64,000 bases of DNA, from the NCBI RefSeq assembly GCF_040869045.1, contig NC_090324.1, positions 193,376,028 through 193,440,027 on the forward strand. Reading direction: 5' to 3'. This stretch comes from Eurosta solidaginis. Lineage: Eukaryota > Arthropoda > Insecta > Diptera > Tephritidae. The notes beneath the pieces are model-generated. The model was not told the DNA's origin. It searched no databases and saw only the letters and a list, made by a program, of their open reading frames with translations. Positions within the stretch are counted from its first letter, which is position 1; the number at the start of each line of letters is the position of its first letter. Made by a program: the position numbers and the translations under genes. Positions 22,321-34,140 of the stretch are shown here, piece after piece.

Positions 22321-23089
22321 TCGACTTATGGCATTAAAAGTATTCTAGACAAACTAAATGAAATGGGCGGAGCCACGCCCATTTTGAAATTTTCTTTTAT
22401 TTTTGTATTTTGTTGCATCATATCGTTACTGGAGTTGAATTTTGACTTAATTTACTTATATACAGTAAAGATATTAAATTTTTTGTTAAAATTTGAATTT
22501 AAAAAATTTTTTTTTAAAAAGTGGGCGTGTTCTTCATCCAATTTTGCTAATTTTTATTTAGCACATATATAGTAATAGTAGTAACGTTCCTGCCAAATTT
22601 CATCATGATATCTTCAACGACTGCCAAATTACACCTTGCAAAACTTTTAAATTACCTTCTTGTAAAAGTGGGCGGTGCCACGCCCATTGTCCAAAATCTT
22701 ACAAATTTTATATTCAGCGTCATAACGTCAACCCATCTACCAAGTTTCATCGCTTTAACCGCCTTTGGCAATGAATTATCGCATTTTTTCGGTTTTTCGA
22801 AATTTTCGATATCGAAAAAGTGGGTGTGGTTATAGCCCGATATCGTTCATTTTAAATAGCAATCTGAGATGAGTGCCCAGGAATCTACATACCAAATTTC
22901 ATCAAGATACCTCAAAATTTACTCAAGTTATCGCGTTAACGGACAGACGGACGGACATCAAATTTTTTTTCGATACTGATGATTTTGATATATGGAAGTC
23001 TATATCTATCTCGATTCCTTTATACCTGTACAACCAACCGTTATCCAATCAAAGTTAATATACTCTGTGAGCTCTGCTCAACTGAGTAT
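22321..23089 (-). mobile_element. HINE-A 5' part, duplicated
   Basis: Copy of 14979-15771, ending in GCTCAACTGAGTAT. The (GGAC)n tract here is much shorter (22942-22957), which accounts for part of the length difference between units. Confidence 0.85.
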
Positions 23090-23596
23090 AAAAATGTCAA
23101 AGGTCAGGAAAGTTAATCAAAATTTGAAAGATGGCCATCAAAATTTTCAAATCTTGTTTCAGAATTTCTAGAAAATTTTTGAGTATGCAGATTTATAGCC
23201 CAATCAATTTTAGTAGGTATAATAATGTGCAAGTTAGAAGCTCAAAATTTTTCCAGAATTTTTTTGGCGAGGATGTTGAGCAATTTCCCCCATACCAAAT
23301 GTATTTTTGTTTTAAATTTTGAGATATTTCTAACTTGCACATTATTATACTAAAATTGAATGGGCTACAAAACTGCATACTCAAAAATTTTCTAGAAATT
23401 CTGAAACAAGATTCGAAAATTTGGATGGCCATTTTTGAAATTTTGATTAACTCTCCTGACCTTTGACATTTTTTAATGTGATTTCTGTTAGGGAATTTCC
23501 GATATTTTAAATGAAAATTATCAATTAAGCTGTGAGCCACTGCGTTTGACTTTTTTCAACAAAAACCAAGTGCATACTTATTTTTGTGAGTGGCCG
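23090..23596. mobile_element. Foldback element, duplicated part without pogo
   Basis: Copy of 15772-16257 plus 19180-19199. It shows the uninterrupted pogo target site and ends TTTTTGTGAGTGGCCG before TA. Confidence 0.8.
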
Positions 23597-23866
23597 TATC
23601 TATTTTTCTTTATTTATGTATCGATTTACTTTTATTATCATATTTTTGAAAAATAAGGTGAAAAAAATGTAAGTCGAAAAAATGTATAAGTCGAATTAAA
23701 TAGAAATCTGCAAAATCCCCAAAAACTTATGTTAAAACCCCCCTTCTTCAGTTTTATTCATTTTTCACAGAGTGGCAGCAGTAAAAGATGTGCATTTTAA
23801 CAGCACTCTCTCGAAACAAAGAGTTAAAATCTATCTATACTCATCAGTGGGACTCGCTCCTTTTAA

Positions 23867-24029
23867 GCTGAGGCTACATCTAGCAGCACTACACTACACG
23901 ACAAAGTATTCTTTGCATGTATTCTTATGGAGCATATCACACCTAGCGACAGCAGCATCACACGACACGATATAGTTCATCAAATAGGCAACAATTTTGT
24001 CATGTCGTGCCGCTAGATGTAGATTCACC
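23867..24029. mobile_element. TTAA-flanked MITE, copy 2
   Basis: Duplicate of 19470-19632, 163 bp, with TTAA at 23863-23866 and 24030-24033. Lies in the hAT leader 23597-24360, which is otherwise without genes. Confidence 0.75.
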
Positions 24030-24360
24030 TTAACGCGTTCAAATAATGCGACAATTCCATTTAACTGCATTGTCGATAATAAATTTCATTCAGCCAACAC
24101 AAGCGAACGAAGCAAAGCAACAAGCTCCAAGTTTGAATTAACGACATGAAACTGAAAGTCACCGAACGATTTAAATAAACTGATTTGGCTGTCGGGAATT
24201 CCCCTGTAGTTGTATGTGGTGTTGTGACGTTTGTTTTGTTTGCAGTTGTTATTGATTGCTCTGAGGTATTCTTTTATTAAATCATCGTTGGCTTGTTTCT
24301 TTTTTGTGTTATCGACTATTTTCGATGTAAAAATAAATACCTGCTGAAATATATTATAAT

Positions 24361-25615
24361 GTCGAAGCGGTCGTATCCTAGTGGATCTGAAAAAAGGAAA
24401 AAAGCTGAACATCAGAAGGAAGTAATTGAAAAGTTTCCAAAATTAACATCATATTTTACTACTACTACTACTGGAGAAACTTCTGTAAGTAGGAACCAAA
24501 CCGAAAATCTTCTACATGATGAGTCGTGTCGTTCACAAATTGCGGAAATTTTTGAATCCCCATGTTCTTCAGCAATTTCCACCAACTTTGGAAAAGACAT
24601 GGAATCAGAAAGCGGCCGTCCCTATGACGAAAGAGTAACAAATTCGGTGATTTCACAAATATCGACAACTGTGTCAGTAGAACAACAACAGTTTTCCAAC
24701 GCAGAAGAAATGTCACACGATATCGCCGATTATTTTCATGAAAATTTTACAGAAAAAAGTCGCGAAATATTGATTCGTAAGGGACCTGCATATTTTCAAA
24801 ACAAAGATTCTGACTTTTCTGATACATCCAAAACCTACAAAGATGGTGATAGATCAGTAACTAGGTATTTCAACAAATCATTGTTTATTCGCAAATTGAA
24901 AAAAAATGAAAGCATCGAAAGAAAATGGTTGTTGTTCTCGCCATCCAAAAAGTCTGTATTTTGTTTTTCATGGTCTTTGTTTAACTCCTCTGGTTTAAAT
25001 CTATGCTCTTCGAGTGGATGTAATGATTGGAAGCACATTAATCACATAATTTTAGCACATGACACATAGGCAATCTATGATAACTTATCTAGCACGAAGT
25101 AAAGCGGTTGGTAGAGTAGATATTGACTTAATATCTCAACATCAAAAAGAAGTGGATTATTGGAAAAATGTACTTAAACGGATTGTAGCTGTTGTAAAAT
25201 TTTTGACATCGAGAGGGCTTCCGTTTCGGGGTGACAATGAAATCCTAGGCTCTCCTAATAATGGAAATTATTTGGGATGTGTGGAATTATTGAGTGAATT
25301 CGATCCATTTATAGCAGATCACTTAAAAAACTTTGGGAATCCTGGAAAAGGTAACATTTCTTATTTATCAGCGAATATTTGTAACGAGTTTATTGACGCA
25401 ATGGGAAAACCGGTTCTAAAAAAATTGTAAATGAGGTTAAATTAGCAAAATATTTTTCCATTAGCGTTGATAGTACGCCCGATCTGTCTCATGTTGACCA
25501 GCTAACTTTTATAATTCGATACGTGCATGGCAGTGTTCCTGTTGAAAGGTTTCTGACGTTTATTCCTATTAAAGAGCATAAATTTGGGTATTTAGCGGAA
25601 ATCATCTTGATTTTT
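24361..25615 (+). pseudogene. hAT transposase copy 2, N-terminal part
   Basis: Same protein as copy 1. It shares the old frameshift near 25065 and adds its own one-base loss in the A-run near 25425 (seven As against eight), which stops the frame at 25430. The coding sequence is then cut by HINE-B at 25615/25616 inside the DUF4371-like core and resumes at 29259. Confidence 0.85.
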
Positions 25616-28600
25616 ATACTCAGTTGAGCAGAGCTCACAGAGTATATTAAGTTTGATTGGATAACGGTTGGTTGTACATATATAAAGGAATCGAGATAGA
25701 TATAGACTTCCATATATCAAAATAATCAGGATCGAAAAAAAATTTGATTGAGCCATGTCCGTCCGTCCGTCCGTTCGTCCGTCCGTCCGTCCGTCCGTCC
25801 GTCCGTTAACACGATAACTTGAGTAAATTTTGAGGTATCTTGATGAAATTTGGTATGTAGGTTCCTGAGCACTCATCTCAGATCGCTATTTAAAATGGAC
25901 GATATCGGACTATAACCACGCCCACTTTTTCGATATCGAAAATTTCGAAAAACCGAAAAAATGCGATAATTCATTGCCAAAGGCGGTTAAAGCGATGAAA
26001 CTTGGTAGATGGGTTGAAGTTATGACGCAGAGTAGAAAACTAGTAAGATTTTGGACAATGGGCGTGGCACCGCCCACTTTTACAAGAAGGTAATTTAAAA
26101 ATTTTGCAAGCTGTAATTTGGCAGTCGTTGAAGATATCATGATGAAATTTGGCAGGAACGTTACTACTATTACTATATATGTGTTAAATAAAAATTAGCA
26201 AAATTGGATGAAGAACACGCCCACTTTTTAAAAAAAAATTTTTTTTAATTCAAATTTTAACAAAAAAGTTAATATCTTTACTGTATATAAGTAAATTAAG
26301 TCAAAATTCAACTCCAGTAATGATATGATGCAACAAAATCCAAAAATAAAAGAAAATTTCAAAATGCGCGTGGATCCGCCCATTTTCATTTAGTTTGTCT
26401 AGAATACTTTTAATGCCATAAGTCGAACAAAAATTTACCAATCCTTCTCAAATTTGGTAGGAGCATAGATTCTGTGACGATAACTGTTCTCTGTGAAAAT
26501 GGGCGAAATCGGTGGTAGCCACGCCCAGTTTTTATACACAGTCCACCGTCTGTCCTTCCGCTCGGCCGTTAACACAATAACTTGAGCAAAAACCGATATA
26601 TCTTTACTAAACTTAGCCCACGTACTTATCTGAACTCACTTTATCTTGGTATAAAAAATGGCCGAAATCCGACCATAACCACGCCCACTTTATCGATATC
26701 GAAAATTACGAAAAATGAAAAAAATGCCATAATTCTATACCAACTACGAAAAAAGGGATGAAACATGGTAACTGGATTGGTTTATTGACGCAAAATATAA
26801 CTTTGGAAAAAACTTTGTAAAATGGGTGTGACACCTACCATATTAAGTAGAAGAAAATGAAAAAGTTCTACAAGGCGAAATCAACAGCCCTTGGAATCTT
26901 GGCAGGAATACTGTTAGTGGTATTGCATATATAAATAAATTAGCAGTACCCGACAGATGATTTTCTGGATCACCTGGTCCACATTTTGGTCGATATCGCG
27001 AAAACGCCTTCACATATACATCTAAGGGCCACTCGCTTTTAAAACCCTCATTAATACTTTTAATTTGATATCCATATCGTACAAACACATTCTAGAATCA
27101 CCCTGGCCCACCCTAATGGCGATATCTCGAAAAGGCGTCCACCTATAGACCTAATGCCCACTCCCTCTTAAAATGCTCAGTAACACCTTTCGTTTGATAC
27201 CCATATCGTACAAACATTCTAGAGTCACCCCTGGCCCACCCTAACGGCGATATCTCGAAAAGGCGACCACCTATATACCTAATGTCCACTCCCTCTTAAA
27301 ATGCTCAGTAACACCTTTCGTTTGATACCCATATCGTACAAACATTCTAGAGTCACCCCTGGCCCACCCTAATGGCGATATCTCGAAAAGGCGTCCACCT
27401 ATAGACCTAATGCCCACTCCCTCTTAAAATGCTCAGTAACACCTTTCGTTTGATACCCATATCGTACAAACATTCTAGAGTCACCCCTGGCCCACCCTAA
27501 TGGCGATATCTCTAAAAGGCGTCCACATATAGACCTAATGCCCACTCCCTCTTAAAATGCTCAGTAACACCTTTCGTTTGATACCCATATCGTACAAACA
27601 TTGTAGAGTCACCCTTGGTCCACCTTTATGGCGATATCTCGAAAAGGCGTCCACCTATAGAACTAAGGATTACTCCCTTTTAAAATACTCATTACCACCT
27701 TTCATTTGATACCCATATCGTACAAACACATTCTAGAGTCACCCTGGCCCACCCTAATGGCGATATCTCGAAAAGGCGTCCACCTATAGACCTAATGCCC
27801 ACTCCCTCTTAAAATGCTCAGTAACACCTTTCGTTTGATACCCATATCGTACAAACATTCTAGAGTCACCCCTGGCCCACCCTAATGGCGATATCTCGAA
27901 AAGGCGTCCACCTATAGACCTAATGCCCACTCCCTCTTAAAATGCTCAGTAACACCTTTCGTTTGATATCCATATCGTACAAACATTCTAGAGTCACCCT
28001 TGGTCCACGTTTATGGCGATATCTCGAAAAGGCGTCCACCTATAGAACTAAGGATTACTCCCTTTTAAAATACTCATTACCACCTTTCATTTGATACCCA
28101 TATCGTACAAAAACATTCTGGAGTCACCCCCTTCCCACCCTAATGGCGATATCTCGAAAAGGCGTCCACCTATAGACCTAATGCCCACTCCCTCTTAAAA
28201 TGCTCAGTAACACCTTTCGTTTGATACCCATATCGTACAAACATTCTAGAGTCACCCCTGGCTCACCCTAATGGCGATATCTCGAAAAGGCGTCCACCTA
28301 TGGACCTCATGCCCACTTCCTCTTAAAATGCTCAGTAGCACCTTTCGTTTGATACCCATATCGTACAAACAATCTAGAGTCACCCCTGGCCCACCCTAAT
28401 GACGATACCTCGAAAAGGCGTCCACCTATAGACCTCATGCCCACTTCCTCTTAAAATGCTCAGTAGCACCTTTCGTTTGATACCCATATCGTACAAACAT
28501 TCTAGAGTCACCATTGGTCCACCTTTATGGCGATATCTCGAAAAGGCGTCCACCTATAGAACTAAGGATTACTCCCTTTTAAAATACTCATTACCATCTT

Positions 28601-29258
28601 TCATTTGATACCCATATCATACAAACACATTCTGGAGTCACCCCTGGCCCACCCTAATGGCGACATTTCGAAAAGGCGTGCACCTATAGACCTAATGCCC
28701 ACTCCCTCTTAAAATGCTCAGTAACACCTTTCATTTGATTCCCATATCGTACAACTAGAGACACCCCTGGTCCACCTTTATGGCGATATCTCGAAACGGC
28801 GTCCACCTATGGAACTAAGGATCACTGCTTTTCAAAATATTCATTAACAGCTTTCATTTGATACCCATATCGTACAAACATATTCTAGAGTCACCCCTGG
28901 TCCACCTTTATGGCGATTTCTCGAAAAGGCGTTCACCTATAGAACTAAAGCCCATTCCCTTTTAAAGTACTCATTATCACCTTTCATTTGATACCCATAT
29001 CGTACAAACACATTCTAGAGTCAGCCCTGGTCCACCTTTATGGCGATATCCCTAAATGGCGTCCATCCATAGAACTATGGCCTACTCTCTCTTAAAATAC
29101 TCTTTAATACCTTCCATTTGATACACATGTCATACAACCACATTCCAGGGTTACCCTAGGTTCATTTTCCTACATGGTGATTTTCCTTATCTTGTCTCCA
29201 TAGCTCTCAACTGAGTATGTAATGTTCGGTTACACCCGAACTTAGCCTTCCTTACTTG
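25616..29258 (+). mobile_element. HINE copy B (3.64 kb), inside the hAT transposase
   Basis: 5' end ATACTCAGTTGAGCAGAGCT, then a (GTCC)n tract (25759-25806), AT-rich modules, a ~128-bp satellite array (about 27075-29170), AGCTCTCAACTGAGTATGTA, hairpin GTTCGG-TTACAC-CCGAAC and the 3' end CTTCCTTACTTG. The empty site in copy 1 (21211-21224) has seven T; here five T precede and four follow, so a TT duplication is seen directly. TT targets, a subterminal inverted repeat and a 3' hairpin are the published hallmarks of Helentron/DINE-1 elements. No coding capacity. Confidence 0.85.
27075..29170. repeat. ~128-bp satellite array in HINE-B
   Basis: About 16 units; conserved blocks TTTGATACCCATATCGTACA, TCTAGAGTCACC, GGCGATATCTCGAAAAGGCG and TCCACCTATAGA(C/A)CTAA. 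One unit more than HINE-C. Confidence 0.9.
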
Positions 29259-30561
29259 TTTTAGATAACCATGATATTCCCATAAAAGACTGCAGAGGAC
29301 AAAGCTACGACAATGCTTCAAATATGTCGGGAAGTATACTGGTCTGCAAGCAAGGATCAAGGAGAAATGTGAATTTGCCACCTTTGTACCATGCGCGGGA
29401 CATTCATTGAACTTAGTAGGTGTACATGCTGCTGGGTGTGTATCGGAGGCAACAAAGTTTTTTGAAATGGTTCAGAAAGTGTATAACTTTTTTTCGGGCT
29501 CTACTCATCGATGGAATATATTGACAGAACATTTAGGATCAAAAAAAGTTGTTAAAAGTCTTTCACAAACCAGATGGTCAGCCCGAGCAGATGAAGTAAG
29601 CGCCTTGCATGAAGGTCATGAACAAGTTATAGAAGCTTTGATATCCATCGAAAACGATACAGAAAAGGCACGAGAAACTAGAGACGAAGCGCTTAGTCTG
29701 TCCAGAAAAATGGAAAAATTTGAATATATTATACTAACGGAAATTTGGAACAATGTATTGAAAAGAATAGACAAAATAAGTAATTATCTTCAAAAAGAAA
29801 CAATAACACTGAACGTTGCAACTAATATGTTAACTTCACTTGATGATTTTTTTATTAGCCTCAGGGATAAATTTGATTACTTCGAATCGTCTGCCAAAGA
29901 AAGAAACGCGGAATCTGACTACAAGGACCTATCTCAAAGAAAAAACGCAGAAGTTCTCGCCAGAGTTTTTTTGATGGCTCTGCACCGTCAGTCAAACTGA
30001 ATGGAAGAGAGAAATTTAGAATAGAAACCTTTCTTCCCGTAATTGATACCCTCAGCGTTCATCTAAAACAGCGATTAAGTTCGTATCAGAATATTAGTAA
30101 ACGTTTTGATTTATTTTTTCGCCTGAAAACTCTGAATCCTGAAGAGTTGAGACAATGTTGCAAAGAATTTGCTGAATTTTTTTATGAAGACGTTAATGAG
30201 AAGGAGTTAGAAATAGAATGTTTGCATTTAAAATAATACTTGAAAATTGATGACAGTGAAAATAAGGATTGCATATTAAAAATATATCAGCTTTTGAAAG
30301 AAAACCAAATTGAAGACACATCGAGAAATCGTTTTGAGAATCCTTTTAAGCATGATGGTAACTAACTGCAGTGGAGAACGCTCCTTTTCCAAATTAAAAA
30401 GAATTAAAAATGAATTAAGAAGTACAATGCTTCAAGAGAGATTAACCAGTTTATCGCTTATGTCAATAGAATCTGATATACTAAAAATCATAGATTTTGA
30501 AGAAGTTATTAACAAGTTTGCCCATTTGAAATCTAGAAAGATTCCTCTTCAAATAACATAG
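29259..30561 (+). pseudogene. hAT transposase copy 2, C-terminal part
   Basis: Continues the transposase after HINE-B: CAGHSLNLVGVHA region, QTRWSARADEVSA, then, after frame changes near 29320, 30000 and 30230, the hAT dimerisation domain (LRILLSMMVTNCSGERSFSK, NELRSTMLQERLTSLSLMSIE). Only this copy keeps the C-terminus. 30562-30777 is the 3' UTR and terminal repeat. Dead through several frameshifts. Confidence 0.85.
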
Positions 30562-30777
30562 ATTTTTAAACACCAACTTGTAAATACTCAAACAGTAACT
30601 TTTGTGGACTATATTACATTTATTTATTAGTTTCATGTGATTGTTAATCAAAATAAATATTTAACCTGGTTTACCTACTTTCTTTGTCTATTCTAACAAA
30701 ATAGGGCTCCGTCAAAGTAATAGGGGCCCCATTATCCTAATGTGCCCAGGGCCCCCAATAGGTTAAAGACGGCCCTG

Positions 30778-31386
30778 ATCCAACTACGCCTCCGACACAA
30801 CAAAACTAGCTAAACCTGCTGCAAGAGCATCTTGCGCATTAATAGGAAAACCAGTGAAAAGCAGATAAGAGGACTTCATGCGTGGCATAACACGTGATAT
30901 TGCGAAGCCAGGAGTTGTACAAAATATGCCTAGGCTGATACACGACGCCGCAAAGCTTGTCTTATCTGACGCTACAACCATATCACATGAGGCTGCTAAT
31001 TGTAAACTGGCAGCAGTATACTTGCCATTTATTTTCGCTATAATTGGCACTGATGATTTGTAGATATTCATAATAATTTCCACTAATTTGCTGAAGATTT
31101 CATGACCACCATCACGTGAGGCTGAAATATCCTTCAAATTATGCCCCACCGACCAAACTGGCCCAGTGGAACTAATCACAATAAAACGCAAGCTCTCATC
31201 GTGCGCATCCTTTGTGATGCCCTCCAGTATGCAGTCTCTTATCTCACGAGACAATGCATTGCGTGATTTTGTATCAGTTAGTCTAATTTCCCGTTCACCA
31301 TCGCATTGGTTAATTATTGTACTGCTTTGTAATGAAGACGTCGCAGCATCGGTTAAGTTAGTACTCGTTAAAAAGGAGGAACATAG
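30778..31386 (-). pseudogene. ECHDC3: ECHDC3-like gene, middle segment (crotonase core)
   Basis: An open frame of ~200 codons holding most of the crotonase fold: REIRLTD, SRNALSREI (the N/RNALS motif), FIVISSTGPVWSVGHNLKDI (oxyanion-hole region), AKINGKYTAASLQLAASCDM, GIFCTTPGFAISRVMPR and ALAAGLASFVVSEA. This order and these motifs match ECHDC3 (fatty-acid related, mitochondrial). It joins in frame to 45659-45679 upstream and 11324-11560 downstream. An in-frame TAG (30786-30784) sits at the hAT target duplication. No introns are seen. Confidence 0.88.
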
Positions 31387-31490
31387 GTTAGGTTAGGTTG
31401 AACTGGCCGGCCCATGAGGACCTCACATAGACTGATTGTGTCCGTAGTGTTACCAGAAGTTTGTTTTAACGACCAAACTGAAAAACCCTA

Positions 31491-33122
31491 TCAAAAACCA
31501 GGACCTATGTTATAAAATAACTCCGTCCTCTTGGAAAATACTAGAAGCTTCCTAGGACTTAAGCCACTTGCTGCTTCTTGATCTGAGAACTGTATCACTC
31601 CTAATAGCTGGAGTCTTAGCCTGGCAAGTGCAGGGCACGAGCACAGAACGTGCTCGATCGTTTCCTCCTCCAACCCGCACTTCCTACATCTGCTATCACT
31701 GACCAAGCCTAATTTAAAGGCATGTGACGCTAGAAGTCAGTGTCCAGTCAGAATGCCCGTCATGAGTCTACAGTCCTCTTTTTTTAACGATAGAAGCAAC
31801 TGTTTTAGTCTAAGGTTGTAAGACCTACACATAATCTTCGACACTTTACAGCCCGGTGCTTGAGCCCACGCCTTTCCCGCTTGGTCGATCATGCGCACCT
31901 CTCGCCTTTACTTTATCTCGCCCAATCTAATTGGGACGTCTACGGAGCAAGCTTCAAGGGATGCGCCCTTTTTAGCTAGTTCTTCCGCTTTTTCATTCCC
32001 ATCTATTCCCATATGCGCTGGGACCCAATATAGATGTATGCTTCTCCCTGTCCCGATTCTCTTCAGGTACTGCTTACACTCTAACACGCATTTAGAAGCT
32101 GTGCTATGCGAGATTATTGCCTTAATTGCTGCTTGACTGTCAATATGAAAGTTAACACGGTTGCAGCTTAAGCTATTCTCTTCCGGGGTTTCTACTGCTT
32201 TGGTTACGGCTAATATTTCCACTTGGAAAACACTACAGTAATCTGGCAGCCTGTAGGATCTGCTTATTTCCTGATCAGTGCAGTATACCGCAGACCCTAC
32301 TCCTTCCACTACTTTGGAACCATCGGTGTACACATATATCGCCTCGTCATCCATTTACACACCCTTGTACCAACCTTCCACCTCTATTGTGGCCTTAAGA
32401 TCTCCCTCGAAGCGCAGATAGGGAATCAGATAGTCTGTTCGTCTTGCGATTGATGACGCTTTACTACTATGGCCATATGGTCGGCGCTCAAGCTGCCCCG
32501 AAGCACCGATCCTGGTTGCGGTCGTTAATACTTTGTTCTTTGCTACCAGTTCTACAGGTGGAATGTGCAGGATGGCATACAGTGCAGCCGTCGGGGTTGT
32601 TTTCAGGGCTCCCGTGATGCTAAGCATCGATAGTCTGCATACCCCCTCTAATTTTTTGAGGTATGTTGTTTTTTGTGTGGCTTTCCACCAAACAAGAACT
32701 CAATAGTATAGAATAGGGCTTACAATCGCTGTAAAAACCCAATGAGAAAGAGAGGGCGATAGGCCCCACGTACACCCCAGCATTCTTTTACATGCATAGA
32801 GTGCCGATGAGGCCTTCCTGACCCTCTCCTCCACGTTGAGCTTCCATGACAGCTTACTGTCTAGGATGATTCCTAGATATTTTGTGCAAGGTTTCTCATG
32901 TAAGGTCACCCCTCCTAACTTAGGCCTGGTCCAATTTGGTACCTTGTACCTCTTTGTAAACAAGACCATATCCGTCTTCTCCCCATTGACTTTCAACCCG
33001 ACATTAGATGCCCAGGTATGAATATCCCGGAGCGCCCGATCCATCAAAGAACTAATCGTTGGAAGGCACTTTCCACTTGTGACAATTGCAACGTCATCTG
33101 GTTAAGCCGTAAGATTTACGGG
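31491..33122 (-). pseudogene. LINE ORF2 C-terminal half: RT end, RNase H, zinc motif
   Basis: 32700-33122: RT after the catalytic YADD box, which reads with an in-frame stop (..TA-stop-PDD) and then WASNVGLKVNGEKT and TKYLGIILDSKLSW. 32355-32640: connection region (SITGALKTTPTAALYAIL). 31908-32354: RNase H with YTDGSK, VEILAV, FHIDSQAAIKAI and WVPAHMGIDGNEKAEELAKK; D, E, D residues are present. 31640-31706: CRKCGLEEETIEHVLCSC zinc motif. 31387-31490 is the 3' UTR. Several stops separate the blocks. Confidence 0.85.
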
Positions 33123-33126
33123 TCCC

Positions 33127-33491
33127 TGTAAGGTTCCATTCCTGGAACCTCTGGCAAATTGATGATGTGCGCTTTGCACGCGCAACGCACTCCATATAAA
33201 ACACCATTTTGCCACACACAGTAATTTGAGTTTAGTTCTTTATTTATTATGTTTTATTAAATTAAAGAAATGTTTTATAATTTGCCTACACTTAGTTTAG
33301 TTTGTAGGCTTAGCTTTTTTATTTTAGTTTTTAATAATTTCACGATGCACAAACCAAGTCCAAAATTTTAATTATCATCCTACCAGCAGATTTGTTCTGT
33401 GTTCATGTTGTTCCACCCGTGGGTAGATAACGGGTGTTGCAGCATCTTGAACACAGGGTGACATTTTATTATTTATTAAGGCTCTGTTACA
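33127..33491 (-). repeat. 3' LTR
   Basis: 365 bp, starting TGTAACAGAGCC on the minus strand. Contains an inverted pair, CAAGATGCTGCAACACCCG against the other LTR's equivalent. Just before it (minus strand) lies AAAAAAGATGA, a weak polypurine tract. Confidence 0.9.
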
Positions 33492-34140
33492 TCATCTTTT
33501 TTGGGGAAAAGAAGAATTGACAAATGGATCAGTTTTGTCACATTCTTCTTTCGCCATAAACTTATAAAAATTGTTGCGAACAAACGAATATATATTTATA
33601 TTAGGGTGTACCTCGCCTTTTTAAATCGTTTGTTCGGACCCATCTTTATTATTAATTGAAAAAAAGAACTTAGAACTAAAATACTTGAATTTTAGTTACA
33701 TTAATGTTTAAAATATTGTTTGCTGTTTGTGTTTTTTTTTGTTTGAATTTTTCTTTGTACAATATGTATAATGTTTTTTTTTTGTTTATAAAATATTAAT
33801 TTGTTACGTGTAGAATATGTTTTTGTTTGTAGCTTGGTAAATACAATTTGTTCGATAATAGGCTAAGCTTTTGTTAAACGTTATTTTTTTTGCTTGTACT
33901 ATAATTTTGATAGGTTACATTTTTCATTTGAATGTACAAAATTTTTGTGGTATTTTTTTTTCTTTTCAGTTTTGAGCCTTCGTGGCTGGTTAAACGCTAA
34001 TTAAAAAAAAATTTTGGATTTTTTCAATCAAATTTAAAGTAAAAGTATTGAAGTAATTTACTTTACTTAGGCGGTTTTTATGTACTATTTTTTCTTTGTT
34101 TTTAACTTCATCGAAAATAGTTACGTTAGGTTCGTTAATT
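33492..34140 (-). other. End of pol and 3' untranslated part of the LTR element
   Basis: 34000-34140 codes for the last residues of the integrase C-terminal region (ATTAACGAACC onward, then HKNRLSKVN), cut from the rest by HINE-C. 33492-33999 is T-rich and without recognisable ORFs. Confidence 0.6.

Larger units (their letters stand above)
22321..30355 (+). repeat. Tandem duplication, unit 2
   Basis: Repeats unit 1 in order: HINE-A 5' part, foldback, leader with MITE, and hAT transposase. Without HINE-B (3643 bp plus TT) it is about 4.39 kb, against 4.42 kb for unit 1. By eye the hAT parts differ by about 1-2%. A haplotype mis-join in assembly is the main alternative. Confidence 0.8.
11569..30777 (+). 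mobile_element. hAT transposon interrupting the ECHDC3-like gene (with nested elements)
   Basis: Perfect 8-bp target duplications, ATCCAACT, lie at 11561-11568 and 30778-30785. The element begins CAGGCCTCTCTTTGCCACTG and ends ...AAAGACGGCCCTG; the ends are imperfect inverted repeats of the CAGG(G)CC type, followed on both sides by GGGCACAT-containing subterminal blocks. Its transposase is ZMYM1-like (DUF4371 plus hAT dimerisation domain). The 19.2 kb is inflated by nested insertions and an internal tandem duplication; the original was probably 5-6 kb. Both transposase copies are broken. Confidence 0.85.

Noticed and set aside
22363..23540. ORFs shared between 15015-16309 and 22363-23540, and again at 25910-26140 and 34427-34657
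   Set aside because: Recurring peptides (e.g. FGFSKFSISKKW) come from the non-coding HINE body and foldback arms, not from conserved genes.
19961..25069. The overlapping frames near 20661/25059 as programmed frameshifting in the hAT transposase
   Set aside because: No slippery site or pseudoknot seen, and ordinary hAT transposases are single-frame; inherited decay is simpler.
27075..29170. Could the 128-bp array be a CRISPR or a coding repeat?
   Set aside because: Units are long, contiguous and variable throughout with no constant repeat/variable spacer pattern, and they lie inside a eukaryotic transposon.
11569..30777. The 19-kb segment in the ECHDC3-like gene as a large intron
   Set aside because: No splice sites at the borders; perfect 8-bp duplication and hAT ends explain it.
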